From: Paraburkholderia xenovorans LB400
Lineage (GTDB): Bacteria; Pseudomonadota; Gammaproteobacteria; Burkholderiales; Burkholderiaceae
DNA length: 64,000 nt
Assembly (NCBI RefSeq): GCF_000013645.1
Contig: NC_007952.1
Coordinates: forward strand, 3,224,001-3,288,000
Reading direction: 5' to 3'
Shown here: positions 35,321-45,304 of the stretch, piece after piece
Layout: every line of letters begins with the position of its first letter
Numbering within the stretch: position 1 is the first letter of the stretch
Position numbers and translations under genes: made by a program
The notes under the pieces: generated by a model
Database searches by the model: none
What the model saw: only the letters and a program-made list of their open reading frames with translations
Told to the model about the DNA's origin: nothing

Positions 35321-36004
35321 ATGAGTCATATCGCTTCTCGCAGCTTAAACCTAGTAGAGGAGTCCCCCGTTCCAGCTCCGCCGGAACTGATCGAACAATG
35401 TTTCAACCGGGTTGAGTATTATCAGCCGCTTTATGGGGTCACAGGCGTCGAGGGCCCGCTGCGTTCGTGCCGTGACAGAGCTGTGGTCATTGAAATGGCG
35501 CTCGATTCCTTAGGACGGCGCCTTAGCCTTGTCGACTTCGGCTCGTCGCTCGGATACTTTCCATTTTTCTTTGCGGACCGTGGCGCCCAGACGACCGGTG
35601 TGGATATCAACCCCGAGAACACGGCGGTCGCGCTTGCCACCCAACGCGTCAACGGTCTGAGTGCCACGTTCAAAACCGCGCCTCTCGATTTGACGACAGT
35701 CAGCGCAATCTCTCCCGGCGAATACGACGTAGCGCTCGCACTGAGTGTGCTTCACCACATCACGTTACGACGTGGTATGGACTACGTCACGCAGTTGGTT
35801 GCTGAACTGATCGCCCGCATTCCAACACTGATCGTCGAGCTTGCTCATCGCGACGAAGACGTTAACTTTGCGTGGCGAGCGTCTCTTCCAGTAGATCCTC
35901 TAGAAATATTCTCTGCATGCCTCGACATCCAGATTCAACACCTGGGGAACTTCTCGAGTCATCTTTCGTCGAGTGTCCGCCCCATGTATCTCATCAAGAG
36001 GTAG
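35321..36004 (+). CDS. Class I SAM-dependent methyltransferase
   Basis: 227 residues from the ATG at 35321 (AAGGTG upstream). The SAM-binding motif I is LSLVDFGSSLGYFPFFFADR, followed by TTGVDINPENTAVA and the motif IV region YDVALALSVLHHITLRRG. The substrate region is not recognised; the DFGSS variant of the usual D.GCG.G loop is unusual but found in FkbM- and SAM-MT-like families. It is a single gene with no obvious partner. Substrate unknown. Confidence 0.75.
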   Translation: MSHIASRSLNLVEESPVPAPPELIEQCFNRVEYYQPLYGVTGVEGPLRSCRDRAVVIEMALDSLGRRLSLVDFGSSLGYFPFFFADRGAQTTGVDINPENTAVALATQRVNGLSATFKTAPLDLTTVSAISPGEYDVALALSVLHHITLRRGMDYVTQLVAELIARIPTLIVELAHRDEDVNFAWRASLPVDPLEIFSACLDIQIQHLGNFSSHLSSSVRPMYLIKR

Positions 36005-36366
36005 TTTAGTCGAACGAACGCACGCCGCTAGCCAGGGGGAGTTGACCTGCGCACTCGAAAAGCCTCGTCAGATGAGCGGCTCCCTCGCACTCAGGTATAC
36101 GATGCGTTCGGCACCAAAGACCTAACCAGAATCGACTCGTGGACGGAACACCGGTCGCGGTAGGGACGATGGTTACCCATCGCCCCGTTACTATCTTCAT
36201 TCCTCGACAATCGGGGATTTGGCCAGCTAGGCCCGGCATGATTCTCGCCCCCAGTCGCAGCCATGATCCGGGGGGTGTTGTCACCGGGCCTGGTGGGTGG
36301 CTGGTGATCGCTAATAGGGGCTCGGCCAGGATATCTTGAGGCCGTCCGTAACGTAGATGCCGAGAC
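36005..36366. other. Intergenic or left flank of the truncated IS110 element
   Basis: No gene is supported. Overlapping minus-strand frames of odd composition run into the IS110 remnant. The sequence from about 36150 may be part of the mobile element, but no terminus could be placed. Confidence 0.35.
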
Positions 36367-37113
36367 TTGCCACCGATGTTGCAGGCCAACCGCATTCGAG
36401 GTCTGCTCACCCAGATTCATCCGGCGCTGGAAAGGGTCCTGGGGCCGCGCCTCGACCATCCGGCCGTGCTCGATCTGCTTGAGCGATACCCGTCATCCGC
36501 CGAGCTCGCCTCAGCCAGCGAGAAAACACTCGCCAACCGCCTCACCAAACTCGCACCTCGCATGGGCAAGAGCTTGGCTGCCGACATCGTCCAGGCGCTC
36601 AGCGAACAGGCTGTGATCGTGCCCGGTACTCAGGCCGCAACCATCGTCATGCCGCGTCTTGCCCAGCAACTCGCATCCTTGCGCAAGCAACGCGAGGAGG
36701 TTGCCAGCGAAGTTGAACGTCTGGTGCACGCACACCCTCTTTGGCCGGTCCTGACCAGCATGCCGGGAGTCGGCGTCAGGACCGCCGCCAGACTCCTCAC
36801 TGAAGTCGCTCACAAAGCCTTCGCATCGGCTGCGCATCTCGCCGCCTACGCCGGCCTCGCCCCGGTGACCCGACGCTCGGGCTCGTCCATCCGTGGCGAA
36901 CACCCGTCCAGACGGGGCAACAAGGTACTCAAGAGAGCGCTCTTCCTCTCGGCCTTTGCTACCCTGCGAGACCCGATCTCAAGGGACTATTACGCGCGCA
37001 AGGTCCAGCAGGGCAACCGCCACAATCAGGCGCTCATCGCTCTCGCTCGACGACGCTGCGACGTGCTGCGCGACGGCACCCTCTACCAACCAAAATCCGC
37101 CCCTACCGCTTGA
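36367..37113 (+). pseudogene. IS110-family transposase, C-terminal portion only
   Basis: 248 codons matching the second half of IS110/IS1111-type transposases: LQANRIRGLLTQIHPALERV, MPGVGVRTAARLLTEV, LAAYAGLAPVTRRSGSSIRG, HPSRRGNKVLKRALFLSAFA and GNRHNQALIALARRRCDVL. The N-terminal DEDD RuvC-like catalytic domain (about 150 residues) is absent; a TAA stop lies just upstream in frame. Four residues are also missing near the end, between RRCDVL and RDGTLYQ. The element cannot transpose on its own. Confidence 0.88.
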
Positions 37114-37141
37114 CGAATCACATAGGGGCACCCCCCGCACA

Positions 37142-37174
37142 GATTCGTACGTGCAGCATTACTGCATACGGCTC
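37142..37174 (-). ncRNA. Group II intron domain V
   Basis: On the minus strand this reads GAGCCGTATGCAGTAATGCT, continuing GCACGTACGAATC: a perfect-looking domain V hairpin with the AGC triad and terminal loop, followed by a GC-rich domain VI-like hairpin to about 37117. It directly follows the intron-encoded protein remnant, as expected at the 3' end of a group II intron. The exon side abuts the IS110 stop codon. Confidence 0.8.
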
Positions 37175-37985
37175 CTACCAAAAGTGTTAACCCGAGACCG
37201 CTGCGTGGGATGTGGATGGACGATTCGACCTGGTGGCAGGTATCGGCGAAGCAACCTCGCGAAACGCGACCACGGCAGGCGTCTGAGTTGACTTCGGCGC
37301 AGTAACGCATGCCGCCATGCACGACCGACTTCCCGAAGGAATCGAGCCAGCCGCCGCATGTTGTCAGGCACCGCACGGTAGTTCAGATATCCCCGGAGTA
37401 CTCGCCGCAGCCACTGACCTGTCACAAGCACAGGTTCATAACGCCGCCGCATGAGCGTTTCCCGAGTGCTCGCCAGCGTTGCGCGCATCCGCTCCTTGAT
37501 CGTCAGCCGCACGATCTTGAAGTCGCCATTACTGCGCCGCGTACTGCAACAATGCGTGAACCCCAGAAAGTCGAAGGTCTCCGGCTTGCGCATGCCGCGC
37601 TCCCGACACTGCTGCGTGGCAAATCGCCCGAAGCGAATCAACCGCGTTTTTGTCGGGATGCAGTTGCAATCCAAAGTGCGCCATTCGCTCCTGCAATGCT
37701 CGCAGAAAACGTCGTGCTTCCCCCTCACACTGGAATCCCAGCACACTGTCATCGGCATAGCGAACGATAATCACGTCGCCGGCCGCATGTCGGTTACGCC
37801 ATTGCTGCGCCCATAAACTCAGCGCGTAGTGCATATAGACATTGGCGAGTAACGGTGAGATCACCGAGCTCTGAGGTGTGCCCCGCATCGATGCAACGCG
37901 GCGGCCTTCCTCAATCGTACCAGCCTTCAGCCATTTACGGATCAGGCGAATCGTCCGCCGGTCGGCAATCAAAACAGGTCTTAAC
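37159..37985 (-). pseudogene. ltrA: Group II intron reverse transcriptase/maturase, truncated and frameshifted
   Basis: Two overlapping frames together give the RT domain from LIADRRTIRLIRKWLKAG through GTPQSSVISPLLANVYMHYA and the catalytic VIIVRYADDSVLGFQ. The maturase X-domain follows (PETFDFLGFTHCCSTRR, RVLRGYLNYRAVPDNMRRL). The frame changes at HPDK in an A5 run (about 37649-37653); removing one A restores HPDKTRLIRFGRFATQQ. The N-terminal RT motifs are missing, so the intron is dead in this copy. The stop falls inside domain V, another sign of erosion. Confidence 0.88.
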
Positions 37986-38239
37986 GGTCTCAAAACCAGT
38001 TTCCACTTTGCCGAAAGTACCTGAGGGAAACCTGAAGCACTTCGAACAGGTCACCTCGGATCGCGTATCTACGACAATGCTCCAATTCGACCGGGGTCGG
38101 GACGACCCTCAAAACGGCAATAGGCAGCATAATAGCGGCGGCTTTGGCTGCTGGACATTCCGAAAAAATTTGAGCCGAGCAAGCAGATGACAGCCGTCGC
38201 GGAATAGCAAGTGACTCTATTGCGGAAAGATGTCACGGT

Positions 38240-38940
38240 TTAAATTGCGCCGAATATGGCACCGACCGCAGATGCCACCCCCATCGACAGCGCGCTCCAG
38301 AAGGTGACCCGCAATACACCAGGCCCTATTTTCGCCCCGCCAACGCGCGCGGCAAGTCCGCCAAGGATCGCCAGGGAAACCAGCGCCGTCACCGCGATGC
38401 TCGGGGCCACCCATGGCTACGGGCGAGCGCCGTAACGATGAGCGACAAAGCTGCCCCCACCGAAAAGCTGCTGGCTGACGCTAGCGCGGCCTGCAACGGA
38501 TTTGCCCTGGTCGTTTCCGAAATACCCAATTCGTCTCGGGCATGCGCGCCCAGTGCGGCGTGAGCCATTAGAGCCTGCGCGACCTGTTTCGCAAGCGCCA
38601 TATCGAGGCCGCGCCGTACGTAAATCGCCGCCAGCTCCCGATGCACGCGCGCGCCATCCGCATCGAGTTCCTCCTGATCTTCGGCGAGCGCCGCAGTTTC
38701 TGTATCCGCCTGCGACGAAACCGATACGTACTCGCCTGTAGCCATCGACATCGCGCCGGGTACCAATCCAGCCACGCCGGTCAACACCAGATGACCGTGT
38801 TCGGCGTGCGCGGACGCGACGCCGATTATCAGACTCGCCGTCGAAATGATACCGTCGTTTGCACCAAGCACCGCAGCGCGTAACCAGCCAATCGCCTTGA
38901 TTCGATGTGGTTCCTTGTAGCTTTTGGAATTGGCAGACCC
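38240..38940 (-). pseudogene. VIT1/CCC1-family ion transporter, frameshifted
   Basis: Ferritin-like/VIT family membrane protein: EPHRIKAIGWLRAAVLGAND, GIISTASLIIGVASA, GLVPGAMSMATGEYVSVSSQ, and a cytosolic metal-binding helical region ELDADGARVHRELAAIYVRR. The frame ends early after ARSHGWPRASR. Adding one G to the GGG run near 38413 restores the last two membrane helices (VAPSIAVTALVSLAILGGLA, FWSALSMGVASAVGAIFGAI) with a stop at 38240. The start is unresolved: the only in-frame ATG (39072) overlaps the cytochrome gene by 130 bp. If functional it would move Fe/Mn. Confidence 0.85.
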
Positions 38941-39515
38941 TATCGCTGTCGCCCCTGATCGCGAGACAGCCCTGCGTGGGGCAGCATCCGTTGCAGCACA
39001 TGGTCTTTCAGAATAAGACGGTGGAACAGCGCAGCCATGACATGCAGACCAATCAGTGCGAAGAGCACCCATGCGAGGATGCCGTGCACGTCACCCATCT
39101 CCCGGCCGAAAGCCGAGCCCAGTTCGCTAAGTGCAGGATAACGCACCACGCCCAGCAAGCGGACCGTCCAGCCGCGTGAGGACGCGTTGATCCATCCGAG
39201 CAGCGGCACTATCACGAGGGCGGCGTAGAGGAGAACATGTGTAATACGCGAGACGTTGCTAAGCAGAGGCGGCAACTCGTCCGACGTCGGCTGATGCGTC
39301 AGTCGCCAGATCACCCGGATTGCCATGACGGCGACGAGCGTCGCGCCCACCCCAAGATGCCAGGCGATCAGATTAACCGGCTGCGTATCTTTGTGGAAAT
39401 CTGGCATCGTCCAGCCGATCATAAATTGCAATGCGACCAACAGGGCCGTTAGCCAGTGCAGTGTGCGTGCGACCGCGTCATAAGCCGGACGCCGCAATTC
39501 GTAGACCTTGGCCAT
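38940..39515 (-). CDS. Cytochrome b561 family protein
   Basis: 191 residues, four membrane helices with the expected haem-ligand histidines: RTLHWLTALLVALQFMIGW (His19), AWHLGVGATLVAVMAIRVIW, ITHVLLYAALVIVPLLGWI and GILAWVLFALIGLHVMAALF, ending HRLILKDHVLQRMLP. This is the standard bacterial b561 electron carrier that oxidises ubiquinol. It precedes the broken VIT-family gene on the same strand, almost touching, so they may have formed an operon. Confidence 0.9.
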   Translation of the reverse strand: MAKVYELRRPAYDAVARTLHWLTALLVALQFMIGWTMPDFHKDTQPVNLIAWHLGVGATLVAVMAIRVIWRLTHQPTSDELPPLLSNVSRITHVLLYAALVIVPLLGWINASSRGWTVRLLGVVRYPALSELGSAFGREMGDVHGILAWVLFALIGLHVMAALFHRLILKDHVLQRMLPHAGLSRDQGRQR

Positions 39516-39813
39516 TCTTGCTCCTCAAGTTGTCACGACTTGATGAATTGATGGGTTCGCGGCCTGCGAATTCTGAACTGATGGCCAAAAAAAGCATTCC
39601 GCAAGTCCGAGCGATGCTAGCGACCTTACCTTAAGGGAACCTGACGCTGGGGAGGGGCGATCCGGATGCTTGACTCCGCTGCTGTTTCCGCGCAGCCGTC
39701 AACGTGGCGTCAGCACGACCGGGAAGCCGGGAGGCTAGGTTTCCACACGGGTCACGCGAATAGGTTACGCGTTAGCAGGCAACGTCACAGGCCGGTTTCT
39801 TGCTATCGGTCGG
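39516..39813. other. Intergenic between divergent genes
   Basis: About 300 bp between the divergent cytochrome b561 and sugar-dehydrogenase genes. No gene or clear operator is seen. Confidence 0.4.
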
Positions 39814-41195
39814 ATGCATCGTCAATTAACGCCCTTCACTCTGAACCATAAGCGCCTGCTAAACCGTCTGGCTATTTCAATGGTTTTGCCGCTGGCCTCC
39901 TGCGCGATTGGACCATCAAGTTCAACCGATACGGGCTTCGGCGCATCGCCCGCCATGCCGGCTCCAGAATCGTCATTGGTTCCGGTGGTTAACATCGCGC
40001 CCATTCAGGCGCCTCCCGACGGTTTCGTACCCACCGCTGCCGCCGGCTTTGTCGTCACCCAGTTTGCCGGTGGCCTCGCGCATCCGCGCTGGCTTTACAC
40101 GTTGCCCAATGGTGACGTACTGGTCGCGGAAAGCGACGCGCCACATGAACACGATGAAGGCAGCGGCCTATTCGGCTGGATCAGAAAGCAGGTCATGAAG
40201 CGCGCCGGCGCCGGTGTGCCGAGCCCCGATCGGATTGTGCTGTTGCGCGATGTGGATGGCAGCGGCGTGGCGAGGACTCAGGCCGTGCTTCTGGGTGGCC
40301 TGCACTCGCCGTTCGGGATGGCGCTCATTGGCAATCAACTCTATGTTGCCGATACGGACGCTCTGTTGCGTTTCAACTATGTGACGGGCACCACTCAGAT
40401 TACAAGTCCCGGCGTCAAGGTTGCCAGCTTGCCGGGCGGGCCGATCAACCATCACTGGACCAAAAATATCCTTGCCGATCGGTCCGGCAAGCATCTGTAC
40501 ATCACGGTGGGATCGAACAGCAACGCAGGGGAAAATGGAGTCGATTCCGAAGAAGGTCGAGCGCGTGTCCTTGTGTTCGACATCGAAACGGCCCATGTGC
40601 GGCCTTATGCGACTGGATTTCGCAACACCAATGGACTTGGCTGGCAACCGGACAGTGGCGCGTTGTGGACGGTAGTCAATGAGCGGGACGATCTCGGCAA
40701 CAATCTTGTTCCCGACTACATGACCGCCGTGAAAGATGGCGCTTTTATGGCTCTCCCTACAGCTACTACGGCCAGCACATCGACACCCGCGTCAAACCAC
40801 AACGCCCCGATCTGGTTGCAAAGGCCATCGCGCCGGACTATGCGCTCGGCAATCATACGGCTTCGCCAGGTCTGGTCTTTTACGACCGGACGCTGTTCCC
40901 GCCTCGTTATCGTGGAGGCGCATTTGTCGGCCAGCATGGATCATGGAACCGCAAACCGCGTACCGGCTATAAGGTGGTGTTTGTGCCGTTTGTCGATGGA
41001 AAACCTGCAGGCGTGCCTGAGGGTTTCCTGCGCGGCTTTCTGACGGCAGGCGGCTACGCAGTGGGTCGACCCGTTGGCGTCGCACTGAACGCGCATGGGG
41101 CCCTGCTCGTAGCTGACGATGTCGGTAACGCCGTATGGCGGGTAGCGCCGCGTAACAATGCCAAATTGGCTGACATAGCGCCGGTAGGTAAATGA
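39814..41195 (+). pseudogene. PQQ-type sugar (sorbosone) dehydrogenase lipoprotein, frameshifted
   Basis: The N-terminus carries a lipoprotein signal with lipobox LASC. The beta-propeller of soluble glucose/sorbosone dehydrogenases follows: FAGGLAHPRWLYTLPNGDVL, LHSPFGMALIGNQLYVADTD, GGPINHHWTKNILADRSGKH and ALWTVVNERDDLGNNLVPDY. After VKDGAF the frame breaks in a T4 run (about 40742-40745). One more T restores YGSPYSYYGQHIDTRVKP and, further on, FVGQHGSWNRKPRTGYKVVF and LLVADDVGNAVWRV to a stop at 41195. The repaired length is about 460 residues, typical for the family. Confidence 0.88.
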
Positions 41196-41589
41196 CACGG
41201 CACCAGCGGTTTGTTCCGGAAGGGCGTGAGCGCAAGATTTAGAGCCCGCATTATCGTGCTTCGGCAGTCTGCGAAACTTGATATGAACATCCGCGCTAGT
41301 CGATCGCTGCACGGACAAATTGTCGAACGACCGATAGCTGAACAATTATCAGCCGTTCGCAAGACCCCTTTAACCGTCTCTTCGTGGCCGAGATGGAAAT
41401 ATTCGGCCAGCGTCCGCGGGTCAGCAGCTCGGCCTCGACACGAATTTGCCTTGCCGACGCGTGAAGAACTTTCGGCAGAGGTCGCCCAACGTCAGACTTC
41501 GGCACAACCTGCCAGCGGCAAAGGCTCTGCGCTCCAGCGCAGGGAGGAGAGCGATCTAAGCGACAGCATCCTTGGTCCCAGCAGGCGAT
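41196..41589. other. Intergenic, nothing recognised
   Basis: About 390 bp without a supportable gene between the broken sugar dehydrogenase and the small membrane protein. Confidence 0.4.
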
Positions 41590-41811
41590 CTACCGACGTT
41601 TGTTGCAGAGTTCGCGGCCCGCATAGATAACCAGAAACAGGCCTACGAGCACGACCGCTATTGCCAGCGATTCGTCTTGCCGTCCGGGGGGAACCGACGA
41701 CGTCGCGTAAAACCAAAGGCCCGTGCCGACCGCCGTCATGAGAACGCCAAAGACAAGCCCCCACACCGGTCCCGCCGTATTGGTGCTTCCTGATTTGTGA
41801 GACATTTTCAT
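41590..41811 (-). CDS. Small two-helix membrane protein
   Basis: 73 residues from the ATG at 41811 (MKMSHKSG). Two membrane helices, PVWGLVFGVLMTAVGTGLWF and SLAIAVVLVGLFLVIYAG, are separated by a polar loop, ending GRELCNKRR. The hydrophobicity pattern supports coding. No family or partner is known. Confidence 0.5.
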   Translation of the reverse strand: MKMSHKSGSTNTAGPVWGLVFGVLMTAVGTGLWFYATSSVPPGRQDESLAIAVVLVGLFLVIYAGRELCNKRR

Positions 41812-41980
41812 CGCTATACTCCGTCCGGCCTGCACGGAATTTTCCCAACTGCAGGCCCTTGCGAGCTACGCAGTCGCACTACATAACATACAGGTAGCGT
41901 ACGCGGGCAAAAGACACCATCAACAGGCTAGATTTATCATTGAGGTATTCGGCGCTTTGCGATCAAACGGACAGACACCG

Positions 41981-42402
41981 ATGAAATTGAGGGCAACCGT
42001 TCTGTGTGTCCGCGACAACCGTATCTTGCTGGTTGCCAGGCTGAGGTCGCGATGGGCGCTTCCGGGCGGCCGTATCCGTCGCGGGGAAGAGCCACACGAG
42101 GCTGCGTTGCGCGAACTGGAAGAGGAAACGACGCTCGCTGCGACCGAACTGGTGTACCTTTTTCAGTTCAGTGGATTAACACGGTACACCATGTCTTCTT
42201 CGCTGATGTGGCGCATCAGGCGACCGCGCAGCCGAGCAACGAAATCGCCAGATGCAAATGGTTCGTCCCGATCAAGATCAAGACCCTTTCTACAAGTGTT
42301 CCGACCCAGGGAATTGTCGAGCTTTTCTTTCGGCATATGGCCGCTGTCGAACACAATGATTCCCAGCGGATGCTGGAGCGGACCGGAGATGTGACTGTAT
42401 GA
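41981..42402 (+). pseudogene. NUDIX hydrolase, frameshifted
   Basis: Starts at the ATG at 41981 (MKLRATVLCVRDNRILLVAR). The Nudix box is present as GGRIRRGEEPHEAALRELEE plus ETTL, with the usual final Gly replaced by Thr. After LVYLFQFSG the frame shifts in a GG pair at about 42171; one more G continues as INTVHHVFFADVAHQ, ARCKWFVPIKIKTLSTSVPT and a stop at 42402. The repaired protein has about 140 residues, normal for the family. The substrate is unknown. Confidence 0.8.
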
Positions 42403-42611
42403 GCCGAACCTACTAATATCAAGGCTTCGACATCGAAGTGGCCGTTGAGGCCGACTTCGTCTGGAAGAGCGCGCGCACCGTTACCGGAGCAGTCTTATCT
42501 CCTCTTCGTTTGGGTGAATCAAGAGGCAAGCCATTTCTCAGCAAAGCGGATGCGCTCACGGGCGGTTATAGCGCGGGCCGGCGAATCGTCGATGACCTGT
42601 TCCATTCATAG
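42399..42611 (+). pseudogene. Small hypothetical gene with an in-frame stop
   Basis: Reading from the ATG at 42399 gives MSRTY, a TAA, then YQGFDIEVAVEADFVWK and SKADALTGGYSAGRRIVDDL to a stop at 42611. The pattern Y-G-I-V...A...GGYSAGRRIVDDL looks like the short Burkholderia hypothetical proteins of about 70 residues. The internal TAA at codon 6 would block it unless a later start is used. Family assignment is weak. Confidence 0.3.
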
Positions 42612-43063
42612 TCAGATGGTCAGCGGACAAAACCAGCGGGCGCCTCGAGCATGCGCCATCGGAGACACGATCGAGCAGGTTCATGTTGCAGCCTTGGTCA
42701 GCCCGCGCTAGGTGTAGTCCTGCCTGGCGCATTGTTTGTCATCGAGCAACCACTTGTCCCCGTCCAATAGCGTAGCCTGGAGCACGAATCGATCAGCCAG
42801 TGGCTCTCGTACCAGCAAACTCGTGCGGCCTTCGTGTGCGCCGGAAACCAGCCTGCTTTTTTCATTGCTCCTCCGGACAAGGTGGGTAAACGAGTTTACG
42901 TGATGCGACGCATCCAGCGTGCGTAGTGGATACCGGTCGCTGAGTCTGTCTCGTGGACAATCATTTGACCACGTCTCTTTTTGATTTCGCGCGGCAGTTC
43001 GGCTGGGCGAGTGCTCGGAGTAGCTCGCAGTACCCCGCCGTCCGTGATCAGGAAGTCAGGCTA
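42612..43063. other. Intergenic, nothing recognised
   Basis: About 450 bp with only overlapping short frames and no recognisable gene, RNA or repeat. Confidence 0.4.
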
Positions 43064-44302
43064 TCAGCGTAGTGCGAACTCGGCGATACCCGCGAGCGCA
43101 CAGAAGCTGACGACAGCGAGCGGGCGGGTCTTCCAGAGTGTCAACATGAAAAAGCCAATGGCGGCAATGGCGAAGTCGACTTGGGACAGAACCGCGGTCG
43201 TCCACACAGGGGAGTAGAGTGCTGTTGCCAGCAACCCCACAACGGCAGCGTTGGCGCCGCTCAAAATCGCCCCCATTGACGGGCGGCTCCGAAGCGCTTG
43301 CCAGTATGGCAAAGCCGCCAGCACGAGCAGCAGGCCAGGAAGAAAAATTCCTACGGTCGCGATGGCCGCACCTGTCCAGTGATTCGGTGTCGGGGCCATA
43401 ACCCAACCGAGGAATGCAGCGAACGTGAACAGCGGCCCCGGGACTGCCTGCGCGGCGCCGTAACCGGCGAGGAAATCGTTCGGTGCTACCCATCCGGTTA
43501 CGACCGTTGCCTGCTGGAGAAGCGGGAGTACCACGTGACCACCGCCAAACACGAGTGCACCCGAGCGATAAAAGGCCTCGAATACATTGATCGTCTGGCT
43601 TGTGGGGAAAAGTGTGGCCGTTGCTGGAAATCCGATCAGCAACACAACGAACAGCGCAAGCGCCATGGCGCCAACCACGCGGGAAATGCGCCTCTCATCG
43701 GTATGCCGCTGCACGCGCACTTCCACTGCCGAACCGGACGTCCTGCATAATGCGAGTCCGAGCACTGCGCCGAGGCCGATAACGAAAAGCTGCGCGTAAA
43801 CGGTGGTCAGGACGCTGAGCACCGCCATGGCGACAAGTGCGATGGCCGTCCGGCAAGGATCCGGACACAAGCGACGTGCCATGTCCCATACCGCTTGCGC
43901 CACGACAGTAACGGCAACCAGCTTCAGGCCGTGGATCAGCCCTCCACCTACCGGCCCGCCCAGGCTCGGAGCGATAGTAGCAAACCCGAGTAACAGAAGA
44001 ACCGAAGGCAACGTGAAGCCGCACCAGGCCGCAAGTCCCCCCAGCCAGCCGGCCCGCAAAAGCCCAATAGAAAATCCCACCTGACTGCTGGTCGGTCCTG
44101 GCAGAAATTGACAGAGGCCGACGAGATCCGTGTACGCTTCTTCGTCGAGCCAGCGACGCTGCTCAACGAATTCCCGCCGGAAGTAGCCAATGTGCGCGAT
44201 AGGACCGCCAAAGCACGTTAGGCCCAGTTTGAGAAACACCGTGAGGACTTCGGAAGCAGTCCCTGCGGCGGCCGAGCGCGGCGAAGTCATTCCAGTTTCC
44301 AT
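43064..44302 (-). CDS. chrA: Chromate transporter, bidomain type
   Basis: 412 residues (the Met at 44290 is an alternative start). Two tandem CHR domains: the first with VFLKLGLTCFGGPIAHIGYF, LCQFLPGPTSSQVGFSIG, the second with FEAFYRSGALVFGGGHVVLP, YGAAQAVPGPLFTFAAFLGW. About ten membrane helices are present. ChrA exports chromate by proton exchange and gives chromate resistance. It is a single gene, intact, with no chrB regulator beside it. Confidence 0.93.
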   Translation of the reverse strand: METGMTSPRSAAAGTASEVLTVFLKLGLTCFGGPIAHIGYFRREFVEQRRWLDEEAYTDLVGLCQFLPGPTSSQVGFSIGLLRAGWLGGLAAWCGFTLPSVLLLLGFATIAPSLGGPVGGGLIHGLKLVAVTVVAQAVWDMARRLCPDPCRTAIALVAMAVLSVLTTVYAQLFVIGLGAVLGLALCRTSGSAVEVRVQRHTDERRISRVVGAMALALFVVLLIGFPATATLFPTSQTINVFEAFYRSGALVFGGGHVVLPLLQQATVVTGWVAPNDFLAGYGAAQAVPGPLFTFAAFLGWVMAPTPNHWTGAAIATVGIFLPGLLLVLAALPYWQALRSRPSMGAILSGANAAVVGLLATALYSPVWTTAVLSQVDFAIAAIGFFMLTLWKTRPLAVVSFCALAGIAEFALR

Positions 44303-44649
44303 GGAGTTGCGGCTTTCCAGTAGCGACAGACGATGGGGCTGTTAACGGCTAGGTACCCGCATTCTGCACTTAACTGCGAGGCGATGTTCCTTTGCGATTC
44401 GGCAGGCCCCTCTTGACGCAACACCGAGCGGCCAGGATCTGCCGACGGGTGACTGAAATTGGGCCGAACCGGGCCCACAGCGACCGCGCCAAAGCAACCC
44501 TGATAGGACCTTCGATTTGCCCCGTCGCGGTCATTCCTAGTACGGCGCGTCATTACCGCATCAAATTAAACTTGATCGCCCTCCAATGTGAGCTCGCCCC
44601 CCACGGACCTTGCACAATGTATCCGGAACAGCGCTGGCGGGAGGCGAGG
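44303..44649. other. Intergenic, nothing recognised
   Basis: About 350 bp upstream of chrA and downstream of the DUF4148 gene. No gene, terminator or repeat was identified. Confidence 0.4.
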
Positions 44650-44910
44650 TCAATGGCCGTCAGGGCTTCGGCGTGAACTAACTGCTGGAACCGACGCCGC
44701 TTTGTCGGCCGCAATCTTTGCCTCTGCTTGCTGTATGTCGACCGGGTAGTTTGGCTCAGTCCACCGGCTCATATAACCAGCTCGTTCAACGTTCAATAGG
44801 TCGGCCCGAACTTCTGCTCGTGTTAGTGGGACATTGTCAGACTGTGCGTGAACCAGAAATGGAAACGCAAAGATGCTGCTTAACGTGACAGCACGAATAA
44901 AAATTCTCAT
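44650..44910 (-). CDS. DUF4148 secreted protein
   Basis: 86 residues: a Sec signal peptide (MRIFIRAVTLSSIFAFPFLV, cleavage after HAQ) then the DUF4148 pattern VPLTRAEVRADLLNVERAGY and YPVDIQQAEAKIAADKAA. These small periplasmic proteins are abundant in Burkholderiaceae and of unknown function. It lies 55 bp downstream of fliE copy 2 on the same strand, so the two may be co-transcribed. Confidence 0.88.
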   Translation of the reverse strand: MRIFIRAVTLSSIFAFPFLVHAQSDNVPLTRAEVRADLLNVERAGYMSRWTEPNYPVDIQQAEAKIAADKAASVPAVSSRRSPDGH

Positions 44911-44965
44911 GATGGGGCGAGTCCTGCAGATACGAATGACGACCGTTGCTGCGCCATTCCAGGGG

Positions 44966-45304
44966 TTACAAATCCAACTGCATTATCGTCTTGTAGGCAC
45001 TTACCAGCCTATTGCGAATCTGGAGTGAATCCTGAAACATAATACCTGCCTCCGCCCCATCGATCATTACGTCGCTAAGCGAAACGTTTGGCGCCCCGAG
45101 TTCGAATGCCTGACCCTCACGCTTGCCCAATGCTTGCCTATCGCTTATCTTTGCCAGCGATTTCTGCAACAGTTCTCCGAAACTAACTGAGCCGGCGTCG
45201 CTTGAAAGGGCAGCCGCCAAGTTCTGCGTTCCGTATCCCGCTGCTTCAGTCTGCATTGCCTGTATCTGCTGCAATGCAGATGCGATCGGATTCACCTGAT
45301 TCAT
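44966..45304 (-). CDS. fliE: Orphan FliE-like flagellar basal-body protein (copy 2)
   Basis: 112 residues from the ATG at 45304. MNQVNPIASALQQIQAMQTE, FGELLQKSLAKISDRQAL and SDVMIDGAEAGIMFQDSLQI, RNRLVSAYKTIMQLDL are the FliE pattern. It is closer to canonical FliE than copy 1 at the C-terminus. There is no fliF or other flagellar gene in the window. It is followed by DUF4148 and preceded by the same type of leader and upstream element as copy 1, in inverted orientation. Confidence 0.87.
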   Translation of the reverse strand: MNQVNPIASALQQIQAMQTEAAGYGTQNLAAALSSDAGSVSFGELLQKSLAKISDRQALGKREGQAFELGAPNVSLSDVMIDGAEAGIMFQDSLQIRNRLVSAYKTIMQLDL

